A stretch of DNA of 64,000 nucleotides from JAKQHY01 sp034429475 (lineage in GTDB: Bacteria > Chloroflexota > Anaerolineae > B4-G1 > SLSP01): assembly GCA_034429475.1 (NCBI GenBank), contig DAOUGD010000289.1, forward strand, positions 6,233 through 70,232. The letters are read 5' to 3'. Below, piece by piece: positions 17,571 to 26,594 of the stretch; position 1 is the first letter of the stretch, and every line of letters begins with the position of its first letter. Position numbers and translations under genes: made by a program. Under the pieces are notes generated by a model. That model ran no database searches and was not told the DNA's origin. It worked only from the letters and a program-made list of their open reading frames with translations.

Positions 17571-17659
17571 TCTTGGTACTCGCTGCGTGATCGCTCTTTG
17601 TCTGGTTTCTGGTGCCACGTCCCATTGTCGGGGGCGCGGCAACCGTGCCCCTACTCATT

Positions 17660-19405
17660 TTATCTGCCGGGGCTGAGGTCAAACATCATCTGCAAGAACG
17701 CCGCGCGGTCGGCGGCGGGATCGGGGTCGCCATCGGTCATGGGGCGCACGCGGCCGTACTCTTCCATGATGGCCGGGCGCACGTCAATGCTCAGGAGACG
17801 ACCATCGTAGAACGTCAGGCGGTTCACAAATTCCTGGCGAGTGCCGTCGCTCCACATCTGATCGAAGAAAAAGTTACCCAGGCCGTAGTGGATGAAGGCG
17901 TCGCCGTAGAATTCAAACGTTTGCGCCTGGTGCGCCTGGCTGCCCTGGACGTAAACCGCGCCCGCTTCCGCCAGGCTGCGGAAGTCGCGCATCTGCGGGG
18001 CGGTGGGGGAGTAGTTGTAGTCTTCGAGATATTGGACGGTGACAATCGGCTGGTAACCGGCCGCGCGCAGGGCCGCGATGTCGCTGCGCACCTGGTCGAA
18101 ATCGCAGCGCGCCGCGCCGCCGGAGTCCTCCCCGGCAAACGGGCCGACGGTGTTGCAGCCAATGAAGGCGATCGGGTTGACGCCGTGCGTGATCGTCAAC
18201 GGGCGCGCGCCCTCGGCCTGATTCGCGCCGCCGCCAAACCATTGCCAGCCGCGCTCGCGGTACATCTCCAGGCTGTAATCCACCCATTCCGCGCCCTTAT
18301 CCTCCAGGTGATTGCCGGTCAATTCAACGATGTTCGTCTTGATTTCTTCCAGCAGCGCGATGTAGCTGTCGTGGGAGCAGAAGGACATCGTGCCGCTGCC
18401 CTCGGCCACACAATCCGGCTGGAAAGAGACTTCATTGCTGATGTGGACGAAATCCGCATCCGTGAACCAGGGTTTGATGTCTTTGGCCGGATACGTGACG
18501 CCCAGCCGATCCATCAGTTGGCCCGTCGCGCGGGTCATGGCCGTCACGCCCGTCATGACCACGAGGGTCATCCGGTTCTCGTCGCGGTTGGTGAAATCTA
18601 CCGGATCAACCTCTAGCAGTTCCAACGTCTCCGGGCGCGTCGCGCTGCCCAGGTAGAGGGGGACGGTCAGGGGATAGGCGGATAAGTCGCCGCCTTTCTC
18701 CAACAGAGAAAGCCCGTCCACGCGCAGCACCTTCCACTGTGGGACGAGCGCCTGGAATGGGATAATCGCCCAGGCGTCCAACTCGGTCGCGCGGGTCAGG
18801 ATTTCGGCGGTGGACACCGTCTGGACGAGAAGACCGGGCGTGCCCCACATGTCCGTCAACACAGTTAAGGTATTGGTCATGACCAGCAAAGGCCGCGCAC
18901 CCCACGCTTCAGACGGAGCGCCCTGCCACGCGGCCAGCAGCTCGGTAGTGGAGACGCCGTCCGTCACGGTGAAGAAGGGGGCCGCGACGGCATACGTCCA
19001 AGCGCCTATGGGCGCTGCGCCAGGCGCGGGCGCTGTCCCCAGCGTGATGACGCCCGGCTGATTCTCAACCCACGTGAAGTGCGCGGGGTCCGCCTGGACG
19101 GCGGCGCGCAGGGCGGCGCAGGGCATCCCAGGGACGGCGATGTCGCAGCCGACCGAGACGGGGAAGGCTGGCGTGGGCGTCGGTGTAGGGGTGGCGGTAG
19201 CCGAGGGCGTCAGCGTGGGCGTCGGCGATGGCGTGCGGGTGGGCGTCGGCGTCGGCGCGACGGTGGGCGGCGTACAGTTGGTCAACGCCAACAAGGCCAC
19301 GCACAACAGGATCAGCCAGAGAGCTACAGAAACGTAGGGCGGATTGCCAATCCGCCCTACCGAGTCAGTCAACTGCCGAGAGGGTCGTTTCAACTTGAGG
19401 TGCAT
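17660..19405 (-). CDS. CapA-family (PGA_cap) metallophosphatase-like lipoprotein
   Basis: A 581-residue protein. The N-terminus carries a hydrophobic segment and lipobox (LLALTNC), then a long Thr/Pro linker (PTPTPTRTPSPT) typical of surface proteins in this phylum. The C-terminal half has CapA-like motifs: HISNEVSF, IVELTGNHLEDKG, YLEDYNYSPTAPQ, VQGSQAHQAQTFE and FIHYGLGNFFFDQ. CapA proteins take part in poly-gamma-glutamate or capsule synthesis and have a calcineurin-like metal fold. It should be anchored outside the membrane. It lies in an envelope operon with WecA/MraY-like and O-antigen ligase genes. Codons 17-25 (GRIGNPPYV) come from a perfect palindrome, see 19334-19360. Confidence 0.88.
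   Translation of the reverse strand: MHLKLKRPSRQLTDSVGRIGNPPYVSVALWLILLCVALLALTNCTPPTVAPTPTPTRTPSPTPTLTPSATATPTPTPTPAFPVSVGCDIAVPGMPCAALRAAVQADPAHFTWVENQPGVITLGTAPAPGAAPIGAWTYAVAAPFFTVTDGVSTTELLAAWQGAPSEAWGARPLLVMTNTLTVLTDMWGTPGLLVQTVSTAEILTRATELDAWAIIPFQALVPQWKVLRVDGLSLLEKGGDLSAYPLTVPLYLGSATRPETLELLEVDPVDFTNRDENRMTLVVMTGVTAMTRATGQLMDRLGVTYPAKDIKPWFTDADFVHISNEVSFQPDCVAEGSGTMSFCSHDSYIALLEEIKTNIVELTGNHLEDKGAEWVDYSLEMYRERGWQWFGGGANQAEGARPLTITHGVNPIAFIGCNTVGPFAGEDSGGAARCDFDQVRSDIAALRAAGYQPIVTVQYLEDYNYSPTAPQMRDFRSLAEAGAVYVQGSQAHQAQTFEFYGDAFIHYGLGNFFFDQMWSDGTRQEFVNRLTFYDGRLLSIDVRPAIMEEYGRVRPMTDGDPDPAADRAAFLQMMFDLSPGR
19334..19360. repeat. GTAGGGCGGATT palindrome inside a CDS
   Basis: A perfect 12-bp inverted repeat (gtagggcggatt / aatccgccctac) with a gcc loop. 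It lies within the 5' codons of the CapA-like gene and encodes GRIGNPPY. REP-like palindromes of this sequence also occur between genes in related genomes (recollection). Confidence 0.9.
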
Positions 19406-19438
19406 ACGTCATTCCATCCCCTAAAGATTATCTGGAAA

Positions 19439-20467
19439 TCAGGAGCGATTGGGCCGGGTGGGATCCCAGAAAGGCGGCCTTTCCAGCCGCCAGAGAGCGT
19501 ACAAGCCCCCCACTCCCAGCGCCACTCCAACGAGCAGCGCCTCCCACCACGTAGCCTGTGAAATGAACAGCGCCAGCCAGCCAAAGATGAATGCCACCAC
19601 GTAGAGCGTCAACACCGCTTCGCGGCGGGTGAGGCCGGCGTAGGTCAGGCGGTGCGAGGTGTGGTCAACGCCGGGCGTGGTGAGGGGATTGAGATGGCGC
19701 TTCAGGCGCGAGAATGTGACCAGGGTGGTGTCAAAGATGGGCAGGCCCAACACCAGGATGGGGACTAACCACGTGACCGCCGGAATATTGGCGGGGAAGC
19801 GCAGTTTGATGCCAATGCAAGCCAGCGTGAATCCCAGAAAAAGCGCGCCCGAATCGCCCATAAAAATTGTGGTGGGGGTCCAGTTGTATACCAGAAAGCC
19901 GATGCAGGCCGCCAACACCGCCACCGAAAGCGCGCCCACCAGGTATTGCCCCGTAAAGACACAGATCAGGGCGAAGTAGCCGGCCGCAATCGCCGAAATT
20001 CCGGCGGAGAGGCCATCCATGTTGTCCAGGAAGTTGATGGCGTTGGTGAGGCCGACGACCCACAGCACCGTCACGCCCCAATTCAGCACAGGATACGGCA
20101 AAGCCCCTACACTGACGCCGGTAGCAATCAACACCCCCGTCGCCGCCAACTGCCCGGCCAACTTAAGCCACGCGCTTAACGTGAAGCGGTCATCCCAAAA
20201 ACCGAGGAACGAGACGAAGGAGGCGCACACCAGGATACCGGTCAGTTGGTGGATATTGTAGAATCCTCCCAACAGGACCGTGACAATCAGTGTACTCAGA
20301 AAGATGGCAACGCCCCCCAGGCGCGGCGTCGGCACGGTGTGGACTTTGCGGGTGGGGTCCGGCTGATCCATCGCTATCCGCAGTCCCACTTTGCGCGCCA
20401 GGGGGGTGCCGATGACGGCCAGCATTAACACCCCCGTAAACACCACCAGGTAGATACCGACGTTCAT
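19439..20467 (-). CDS. WecA/MraY-family undecaprenyl-phosphate sugar-1-phosphate transferase
   Basis: A 342-residue membrane protein with about ten helices. It shows the family motifs VPTPRLGGVA, DDRF, NFLDNMDGLSAG (catalytic Asp), FMGDSGALFLGF and DHTSHRL (His motif). It transfers a sugar-1-phosphate, probably GlcNAc-1-P, onto undecaprenyl phosphate at the cytoplasmic face to start cell-surface glycan synthesis. WecA fits better than MraY because no peptidoglycan genes are nearby. It starts four bases after the O-antigen ligase stop, a tight operon. Confidence 0.93.
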   Translation of the reverse strand: MNVGIYLVVFTGVLMLAVIGTPLARKVGLRIAMDQPDPTRKVHTVPTPRLGGVAIFLSTLIVTVLLGGFYNIHQLTGILVCASFVSFLGFWDDRFTLSAWLKLAGQLAATGVLIATGVSVGALPYPVLNWGVTVLWVVGLTNAINFLDNMDGLSAGISAIAAGYFALICVFTGQYLVGALSVAVLAACIGFLVYNWTPTTIFMGDSGALFLGFTLACIGIKLRFPANIPAVTWLVPILVLGLPIFDTTLVTFSRLKRHLNPLTTPGVDHTSHRLTYAGLTRREAVLTLYVVAFIFGWLALFISQATWWEALLVGVALGVGGLYALWRLERPPFWDPTRPNRS

Positions 20468-20471
20468 AGGG

Positions 20472-23400
20472 TTAGGGCGTTACCGGCGCAGTCGGTTCGA
20501 TGAGCTGCGGTTGCAAAGAGGCGACCAATTGCTCTACATAAGAGCGTTGGCTCTCAGGCGCCAGGGCCAATGCCTGTTGCGCGGCCAGCAGAGCGGCCTC
20601 ATTATTCCCCAGGTTGACCTGACCGATGGCAATAACCCGGTAGAAGTCCCACAGATCGGTGGCGGTGGCGCAGACTTCCAGTGAATCGCTCAGGGTTTTG
20701 ACAGAGCCTGCCCAGTCTTGCTTCTGCGCCTGGAGCGTGCCGATGACCCGACGCACGGTACAGTTGTTTTTGACTTCCAACGAGCGCTGGTAGGCGTCAA
20801 TTGCTCCATCCATATCGCCGGAGGATGAGCGCATATCGCCAAGCAGCATCCAGGTCTGCTCAAAGCCGACATCTACCTGCAAGGACTGCGTGATCGTCTC
20901 GTAGAACTTCACCATGTTCTGCATATCAATGGCATAGAGTTGCGCCTTTTCGTTCCAGATGATGGGGTTGTTGGGGCTGAGGATCAGAGCCGTCTCGTAT
21001 TCCTTTAACGATTTTTGCAACAGGTCTTGATACTGCACGTCCAGTTTAGCCTTATCCGTTTCGCTCAAATCCGCCGCGTTCATATCGTTCGCAATCTTCG
21101 CGGCCCACGATTTGTAGAAGCGGGCCAGGTTGGCGCTGTGGTCGGTGTTGAGGGGATTCAACTCGCGCGCGTGCATTAAGACTTTCTCCGTCTCCAGGAA
21201 TAGTTCTGCCTGCTGTTGTTTCTGCTGCTGTTCCCAGGCGGTGCGCCATTGCTGAATCTGCAACTCCTGTTGATCTACTGTCAACGAGGCCCAGTTGACC
21301 TGCGCTTTCAACTGATCCAAGAGGGTGGTCTGATCGGTTTCGGATAGGGCGGCAAAGCTTACCGGCAGCCCCTGTGTCAGTTCCAGGTACGCTTTCCCCA
21401 GGAAAAGGTCGTAGTAATCCTCGCGGGGGGTGTGTTTCAACGCCCGCTTGAAATGTTCAATCCCAATTTGTTTCTGCTGGGTGGTGTTTTCATTGGCGAA
21501 TACCCCACCCTGTTTGTAGATAATGTCCGCCCGAATCAGGTTATAGCAGCCGTTGCGGATGATGAAAATGCTCCCCAAGAGAAGCGCTGCCAAAATCCCC
21601 CACGAAGCCGGATGTCCTGGCGAAATGACCGGCCTTCGCTCTTCCCACACCAGGGTCAGTCCAACCAGAACCAGCAATGTGAAGATCAATCCATAGTACC
21701 GTAACAACAAAGCCGCCAACTTCTCGGCGACGTCCACCACCATCTCGATGGTAGTCGCCTGCTGCATCGTCAGGTTCGCTTGATGGTTGGCTACCGCAGT
21801 CCCGAAAAGCAGCAGGCCAAACAGTGCGACCGCGGCATAAATCGCCACGGCCGTAAGCCAGGTTTGTATGCGATTCGTGGCGAACATGTCTTCACGGTCG
21901 TACTCGCTCAAACCGATCACGCCGAACAGAAACCAGGTGAACATGAAGATCATCAAAGCGCCATAAGCGCGCGTCGGCTCCGGGTAATATTTCATCATCA
22001 AAGAATTGACGAAGATTTTCCCGCCATCGCTCAGCCGCTCTGGGTTGTTGATGAAGTCGAAGGCCAGCGTTCCCAGCAGGAAGGCGGACACCAGGCTCAG
22101 TGCCAGCACCGCCGCTCCCCAGGAGGACACGCCGGTGGAATTGGGGCGTTTTGATTCTCGGCGAGTTCGCGTGGGACGTTGTTCCGCGGTAGTGTTGACC
22201 GCGGCAGCGGTGCCGGTCGGCTGGGTCAGGCCCGGCACCCACTGGCAGCCTAACACCACCAGCAGCCCTGCCAGCGCCCAGAACGTCGTGCGCGTGGAGG
22301 CAATGGCAATCCCGAAGTTGATCTCCACAAAGTGCGCGATCACCGCCGTGATGATACCGATCAACAGCAGCGCGTGCGGCGATGTACTCCCTTCCCCGTT
22401 GGTGGTCGTTTCCGATTGCCGGATGGAGGCCGCAAAGGCGGCAACAGTCACATACACCATCGTCCCCATCAGCACGCCTAGAGGAACGGCGACCGCGAAC
22501 AGGTACGCGCCCTCCAGCCGCCAGGCAATCACAAAGAAGAGGGCAAAAAACAGCGCGATCAGCCCGAAATACAGCCACATCTGCCGCGCGCCTTTCAACA
22601 ACCCCAACCAGCGGAAGCCCCAATAGAACACGCTGACAAACGTGAACAGGTACGCGGCAAAGCCCAACGCGCCGGTGATCGTCAACGAGTCCAACGTCTC
22701 ATTGTGCGAACGGTCCGGCGAGGCCGTGCGTGATTCGTAATGGCCTAATTCCGGTGGATAGAAAGAGTTGTAGGCCACGTACATAGATTCCGGGCCGTAG
22801 CCGATCAGCGGGCGCAGGAAGTTCCAGCGATCTACTGTGCCATCGGGAAACTCAATCGGCTCGTGCGGCTTGATAAGCTGCACCGTGCCCTGCCAGATCA
22901 AGGTACGGACTTTGCCCGTGCCGCCTTCCAGTTCGGTGATCGTCGTCAAGCGCCGCAGAGACTCCACCGCGCGCACGCGATCTTGCAGCGGGCCGGGGAC
23001 GTTAATCAAAATCAACCCTACTGCCAACGCCAGCCCCACCACGCCCCAGGCGATCCAGAGCCAGCGCCAGCCCTTGCGTTCCACCACGCAGTACAACCAT
23101 GCGCCTCCAAAGACCAGAACCGCCACTCCGCCGCCGAGGTACATTCCAATCTTGCCGGCCAGGAGTCTTACTATCAGGATGGCCAACAGTCCGGCCACGC
23201 CCGTCACCCCGGCCCCAAAGGCGGCGCCCTTAAGAATGTCTATACCAACGTTACCCGCAGTGTTCGACTCCGCCAGAGCGCGCCGCTGCAACAGGATCAG
23301 CCCCAGATAGGGGAACAAGAAGGCCGCCACCACCGTGCCCAACCACGGCCCGCGACTGCCCGAATACCAGATCGTGAGCAGTTGCACAGCGATGAGGAAG

Positions 23401-24071
23401 ATGTAGCCAGCGGCGCGCAAGATGTCGCTGAAGCGCGCCTGTGCGCGGCTCAGAATGTCGTTGAAGCTCTCAATGATACGCGCGCCGGTGAGTGGGACTA
23501 TCATGATGAGGTAGGCGCCGACAAAAATGGCATTGCCCATGTTGGAGGCCACCCGGCTCGTCACATCCCCAGCCCAAGGCAGAGGGTCCAGGCCGTTGTG
23601 CTGAATAATACCGTACAATGAAATCGGCAGGCTGTTCAGAATCAGCACCGTCATCAGACGGCTGAGCTGCGCGCGCGTCCGCAGGCTGGTGACAATGGCC
23701 AGGAAAATCACCAGATAGCCAAAAAGGGTAAACGTACCTTGCAGTCGTTGATAAGAACCGATAATACTGGTGAATGGAACTAAGGAGAAGGCCGAGCTGA
23801 TGAGGTAGATGACCATCGTTACCAGCGCCGGCAACACCATCGGGGTGCGCCAGGAGAAACGGAGGCTCGGCTCTTTGCGCAGCAGACTGTCTACCCAACG
23901 AGTGATCCATAGCACCGCCATCACCACGGCCAACGCGCGCAGCGTCGTCAGCTTGTCCGGCTCAAAGACCCGGCTGGAATACACGTTGAAGAACACGGGC
24001 GTGATGATGACGCCCAATAACCACCCGGCCTCCAGGGCGCGGTCGCAAAATTGACCAAGAAGAGATTTCAT
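20472..24071 (-). CDS. O-antigen ligase-like membrane protein with C-terminal TPRs
   Basis: A 1199-residue protein. The first ~820 residues hold many transmembrane helices with the Wzy_C signature GYGPESMYVAYNS and later DRSHNETLDSLTITG (conserved His in the periplasmic loop). The last ~350 residues are soluble helical repeats of TPR type (LGDMRSSSGDMDGAIDAYQR, then VNLGNNEAALLAAQQALALA). Such proteins join or polymerise lipid-linked sugars outside the membrane, for O-antigen or protein glycosylation. The ATG follows AAGGAG. With the WecA-like and CapA-like genes it forms the envelope operon, probably from the 24178-24205 promoter. Confidence 0.87.
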   Translation of the reverse strand: MKSLLGQFCDRALEAGWLLGVIITPVFFNVYSSRVFEPDKLTTLRALAVVMAVLWITRWVDSLLRKEPSLRFSWRTPMVLPALVTMVIYLISSAFSLVPFTSIIGSYQRLQGTFTLFGYLVIFLAIVTSLRTRAQLSRLMTVLILNSLPISLYGIIQHNGLDPLPWAGDVTSRVASNMGNAIFVGAYLIMIVPLTGARIIESFNDILSRAQARFSDILRAAGYIFLIAVQLLTIWYSGSRGPWLGTVVAAFLFPYLGLILLQRRALAESNTAGNVGIDILKGAAFGAGVTGVAGLLAILIVRLLAGKIGMYLGGGVAVLVFGGAWLYCVVERKGWRWLWIAWGVVGLALAVGLILINVPGPLQDRVRAVESLRRLTTITELEGGTGKVRTLIWQGTVQLIKPHEPIEFPDGTVDRWNFLRPLIGYGPESMYVAYNSFYPPELGHYESRTASPDRSHNETLDSLTITGALGFAAYLFTFVSVFYWGFRWLGLLKGARQMWLYFGLIALFFALFFVIAWRLEGAYLFAVAVPLGVLMGTMVYVTVAAFAASIRQSETTTNGEGSTSPHALLLIGIITAVIAHFVEINFGIAIASTRTTFWALAGLLVVLGCQWVPGLTQPTGTAAAVNTTAEQRPTRTRRESKRPNSTGVSSWGAAVLALSLVSAFLLGTLAFDFINNPERLSDGGKIFVNSLMMKYYPEPTRAYGALMIFMFTWFLFGVIGLSEYDREDMFATNRIQTWLTAVAIYAAVALFGLLLFGTAVANHQANLTMQQATTIEMVVDVAEKLAALLLRYYGLIFTLLVLVGLTLVWEERRPVISPGHPASWGILAALLLGSIFIIRNGCYNLIRADIIYKQGGVFANENTTQQKQIGIEHFKRALKHTPREDYYDLFLGKAYLELTQGLPVSFAALSETDQTTLLDQLKAQVNWASLTVDQQELQIQQWRTAWEQQQKQQQAELFLETEKVLMHARELNPLNTDHSANLARFYKSWAAKIANDMNAADLSETDKAKLDVQYQDLLQKSLKEYETALILSPNNPIIWNEKAQLYAIDMQNMVKFYETITQSLQVDVGFEQTWMLLGDMRSSSGDMDGAIDAYQRSLEVKNNCTVRRVIGTLQAQKQDWAGSVKTLSDSLEVCATATDLWDFYRVIAIGQVNLGNNEAALLAAQQALALAPESQRSYVEQLVASLQPQLIEPTAPVTP

Positions 24072-24177
24072 TAAGAGTGCTCCTTAAACCACAGAATGGC
24101 TCAGATTTTCAGAAAATATTGCTATTTACTTTCTTGTATTGCTTGCTTTTTGCACATCACTACCAATTTTAAGACCT

Positions 24178-24205
24178 ATTCTAACACGGGAATGGCTTGC
24201 AGCAA
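24178..24205 (-). promoter_or_regulatory. promoter candidate for the envelope operon
   Basis: On the minus strand, TTGCTG (24205-24200) and TAGAAT (24183-24178) are 16 bases apart. The O-antigen ligase ATG lies about 105 bases downstream. Confidence 0.45.
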
Positions 24206-24260
24206 GTTGGTATCTCTTCCCCTGTCTCTAAGGACAGGCGTAAATTCATCCCCAGGTACA

Positions 24261-24289
24261 CTGTAATTTGCGCCCATTTCGTTTATAAT
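24261..24289 (+). promoter_or_regulatory. promoter candidate for the ABC exporter operon
   Basis: A perfect TATAAT at 24284-24289 with a weak CTGTAA at 24261-24266 (17-base spacer), about 95 bases before the ATPase start. Confidence 0.4.
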
Positions 24290-24385
24290 TTGAATGTTGT
24301 GGCCGGTATCCGACCACCCTGTTTTGGTTTTCAAAACTTTCGACTTGTGACTTTAAACTTTCGACTATTTTCAGGAGAGTTTTTT

Positions 24386-25300
24386 ATGGCAACCGTTACT
24401 GTATCCAATGTCAGCAAGGCTTTTGGTGATGTCAAAGCCGTCCGCGATGTATCCTTTGAAGTACATCCTGGCGAAATCTTCGGGCTGCTCGGCCCCAACG
24501 GAGCGGGCAAAACCACCACGATCCGCATGATGCTCGATATCTTCCGCCCCGATGCGGGGGAAGTGAGCATTTTCGGCGGGCGGCTGGACGAGGCCAAGAA
24601 AGCGCGCATCGGCTATATGCCGGAGGAGCGTGGTCTGTACAAAGACCTCAAACTGGAGCCAACGCTGGTATATCTGGCGACCCTGAAGGGCATCAATGAG
24701 GCCACTGCCCGCACCCGGTTGGATGGTTGGTTGCAGCGATTCGATCTCGCGGACTACCGCCAGAAGAAAGTGCAGGACCTCAGCAAAGGGATGCAGCAGA
24801 AGGCGCAGCTCATCGCCACGCTGCTGCACGACCCGGATTTATTGATCGTGGACGAGCCGTTCTCTGGCCTCGACCCGGTCAACACCCGGCTGGTCAAGGA
24901 CATCATCGAGGAACTGCGGCAACGGGGCAAGACCATCATCATGTCCACCCACCAGATGCATCAGGTGGAAGCGCTGTGCAACCGCATCGTGCTCATCAAC
25001 CGGGGACAGGCGGTGCTCTATGGCGAAGTGGACAGTATCAAGCACGACTTCGCCGGCAACGCCCTCACCGTTGAAGGACACGGCGACTTCACGCAACTGC
25101 CCGGCGTCCTGGAAGTTCGTCACCAGAACAACCACACTTGGAACCTGACGCTGGAACCCGGCGCCAATCCCCAAAACGTACTGCGCGCGCTGTTGAACCA
25201 GCCCGACGTCAAGGTGGAACGCTTTGAAATCGCCGAACCGTCGCTGGAAGACATCTTTGTGACGGTGGTGCAATCCCACAAAGAGGAAGACTATGCATAA
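24386..25300 (+). CDS. ABC transporter ATP-binding protein (NatA-like)
   Basis: A 304-residue ATPase with Walker A GPNGAGKTTTIRM, signature LSKGMQQKAQ, Walker B LLIVDEPFSGLDP and the switch His (STHQMHQVE). A ~90-residue C-terminal domain follows, as in NatA-type exporters. The start ATG 24386 has AGGAGAG upstream; the open frame extends further left but without a good ribosome site. The stop overlaps the first permease by eight bases. It should power an ABC-2 type exporter formed by the next two genes. The NatAB-type pair suggests export of Na+, a peptide or an antibiotic, but substrate cannot be read. Confidence 0.93.
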   Translation: MATVTVSNVSKAFGDVKAVRDVSFEVHPGEIFGLLGPNGAGKTTTIRMMLDIFRPDAGEVSIFGGRLDEAKKARIGYMPEERGLYKDLKLEPTLVYLATLKGINEATARTRLDGWLQRFDLADYRQKKVQDLSKGMQQKAQLIATLLHDPDLLIVDEPFSGLDPVNTRLVKDIIEELRQRGKTIIMSTHQMHQVEALCNRIVLINRGQAVLYGEVDSIKHDFAGNALTVEGHGDFTQLPGVLEVRHQNNHTWNLTLEPGANPQNVLRALLNQPDVKVERFEIAEPSLEDIFVTVVQSHKEEDYA

Positions 25301-26519
25301 ATTATGGCTTGTAGCCCGTTACGAATACAATCAGATCGTCAAGAAAAAGTCGTTCCTGGTGGGCGTGTTGGGGATGCCCGCGCTGATTGTGGTGGTGATG
25401 CTCATCAGCATCTTCGTTGCCCTGGGACAACGCGGCGCCCATCCTATCGGTTATGTGGACTACACGGGGCTGCTCTCTCCCACCGTCAAGCCCCTGCTGG
25501 AAGAAGGCAAAAAATACACCGAGATGCGTGCCTACCCTGACGAAACCGCCGCCCGCGCCGCGTTGGATGCCAGCGACATCCAGGCATACTACGTCGTGCC
25601 GGAAAACTACCTGGAAACAGGCGAGCTTGCTATGGCCTACCTCACCCAGCAGCCCGGCGAAATCGCCCAGGCTGACTTTACCGAATTTCTGCGCGCCAAC
25701 CTGCTCGTCGGGCAGCCAGAAGCTGTCCGCTGGCGATTGCAAGAGGGCGTCAACGTGACCATGCGCGCCGCCGACGGCAGCCGTGAGTTCGATACGGAGA
25801 ACCCTTTCGGCTTCATTCTACCTTACATCGCCAGCTTCTTCTTCGTCTTTGTCGTGATGGGGTCGGCCGGCTACATGCTTCAGGCCGTCACCGGTGAAAA
25901 AGAGAACCGCACCATCGAAATACTGGCGACGTCCGTGCGCCCCATTGACTTGATCGGCGGCAAGGCGCTGGGGCTGCTGGCTGTCGGTCTGACACAAATC
26001 GGCATCTGGATTGCCACCGGCATCCTGGCGGTGATTGTGGCGTCGTTCTTCATCGAGATGCCGCCCTTCGAGATGCCGTGGTCGTTGCTCGCCGTCGTGA
26101 CACTGTTCTTCCTGCCGGCCTACGCCCTCGTCGCCGCGCTGATGACCGCCATCGGCGGCGCCGTGACCGATCAGCGCCAGGGGCAACAGATTGCCGGCAT
26201 CGTCAACCTGCTCTTCACTTTCCCCTTCTTCTTTATCATGTTGATCATGGCGAAACCCAACAGTCCCGTCGTCGCCTTCCTGACGCTCTTCCCCACCACC
26301 TCTTTCGTCACCATCACCCTGCGCTGGGGGATGAACATCGTCCCAATGTGGCAGTTGATCGTCAGTTGGATTCTGGTCGTGGGCGCGGCCCTGGCGAGCA
26401 TCTGGCTGGCCGCCCGCATCTTCCGCCTGGGGATGTTGAGCTACGGGCAACCGTTGAGCCTGAAACACATCCTGGCGTCGCTGCGTGAGCAGAAATCAGT
26501 AGTGAGTAACGAGAAATGA
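25293..26519 (+). CDS. ABC-2 type transporter permease (NatB-like)
   Basis: A 408-residue protein with one N-terminal helix (FLVGVLGMPALIVVVMLISIF), a ~150-residue extracytoplasmic domain and a cluster of five or six helices after FGFILPYIASFFFVF, with the conserved TGEKENRTIEILATSVRP coupling loop. This is the ABC2_membrane_3 (NatB) layout. It begins inside the ATPase gene. Its last residues SVVSNEK are encoded by the start of a mirrored repeat (26497-26578), so the natural end may once have been different. Confidence 0.9.
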   Translation: MHKLWLVARYEYNQIVKKKSFLVGVLGMPALIVVVMLISIFVALGQRGAHPIGYVDYTGLLSPTVKPLLEEGKKYTEMRAYPDETAARAALDASDIQAYYVVPENYLETGELAMAYLTQQPGEIAQADFTEFLRANLLVGQPEAVRWRLQEGVNVTMRAADGSREFDTENPFGFILPYIASFFFVFVVMGSAGYMLQAVTGEKENRTIEILATSVRPIDLIGGKALGLLAVGLTQIGIWIATGILAVIVASFFIEMPPFEMPWSLLAVVTLFFLPAYALVAALMTAIGGAVTDQRQGQQIAGIVNLLFTFPFFFIMLIMAKPNSPVVAFLTLFPTTSFVTITLRWGMNIVPMWQLIVSWILVVGAALASIWLAARIFRLGMLSYGQPLSLKHILASLREQKSVVSNEK

Positions 26520-26578
26520 GAAATGAGTGAAGAGTGATTGCCACTCATTACTTCTTACTCATTACTCATTTCTTCCTT
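26497..26578. repeat. mirrored 'gagtaacgagaaatgag' repeat overlapping a gene end
   Basis: Left arm agtgagtaacgagaaatgag, right arm ttactcattactcatttctt. The left arm supplies the last seven codons and stop of the permease; the right arm ends before the AAGGAG of the second permease. Confidence 0.86.
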
Positions 26579-26594
26579 TAAGGAGTCCACCTTT

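Larger units (their letters stand above)
24072..24385. other. divergent intergenic region (314 bases)
   Basis: The AT-rich region between the O-antigen ligase (minus) and the ABC exporter (plus). It holds a minus-strand promoter candidate (24178-24205), a plus-strand candidate (24261-24289) and, at 24335-24370, a short repeat of 'ctttcgact' and 'gactttaaactttcgac' before the exporter's AGGAGAG ribosome site. No coding potential was seen. Confidence 0.7.
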
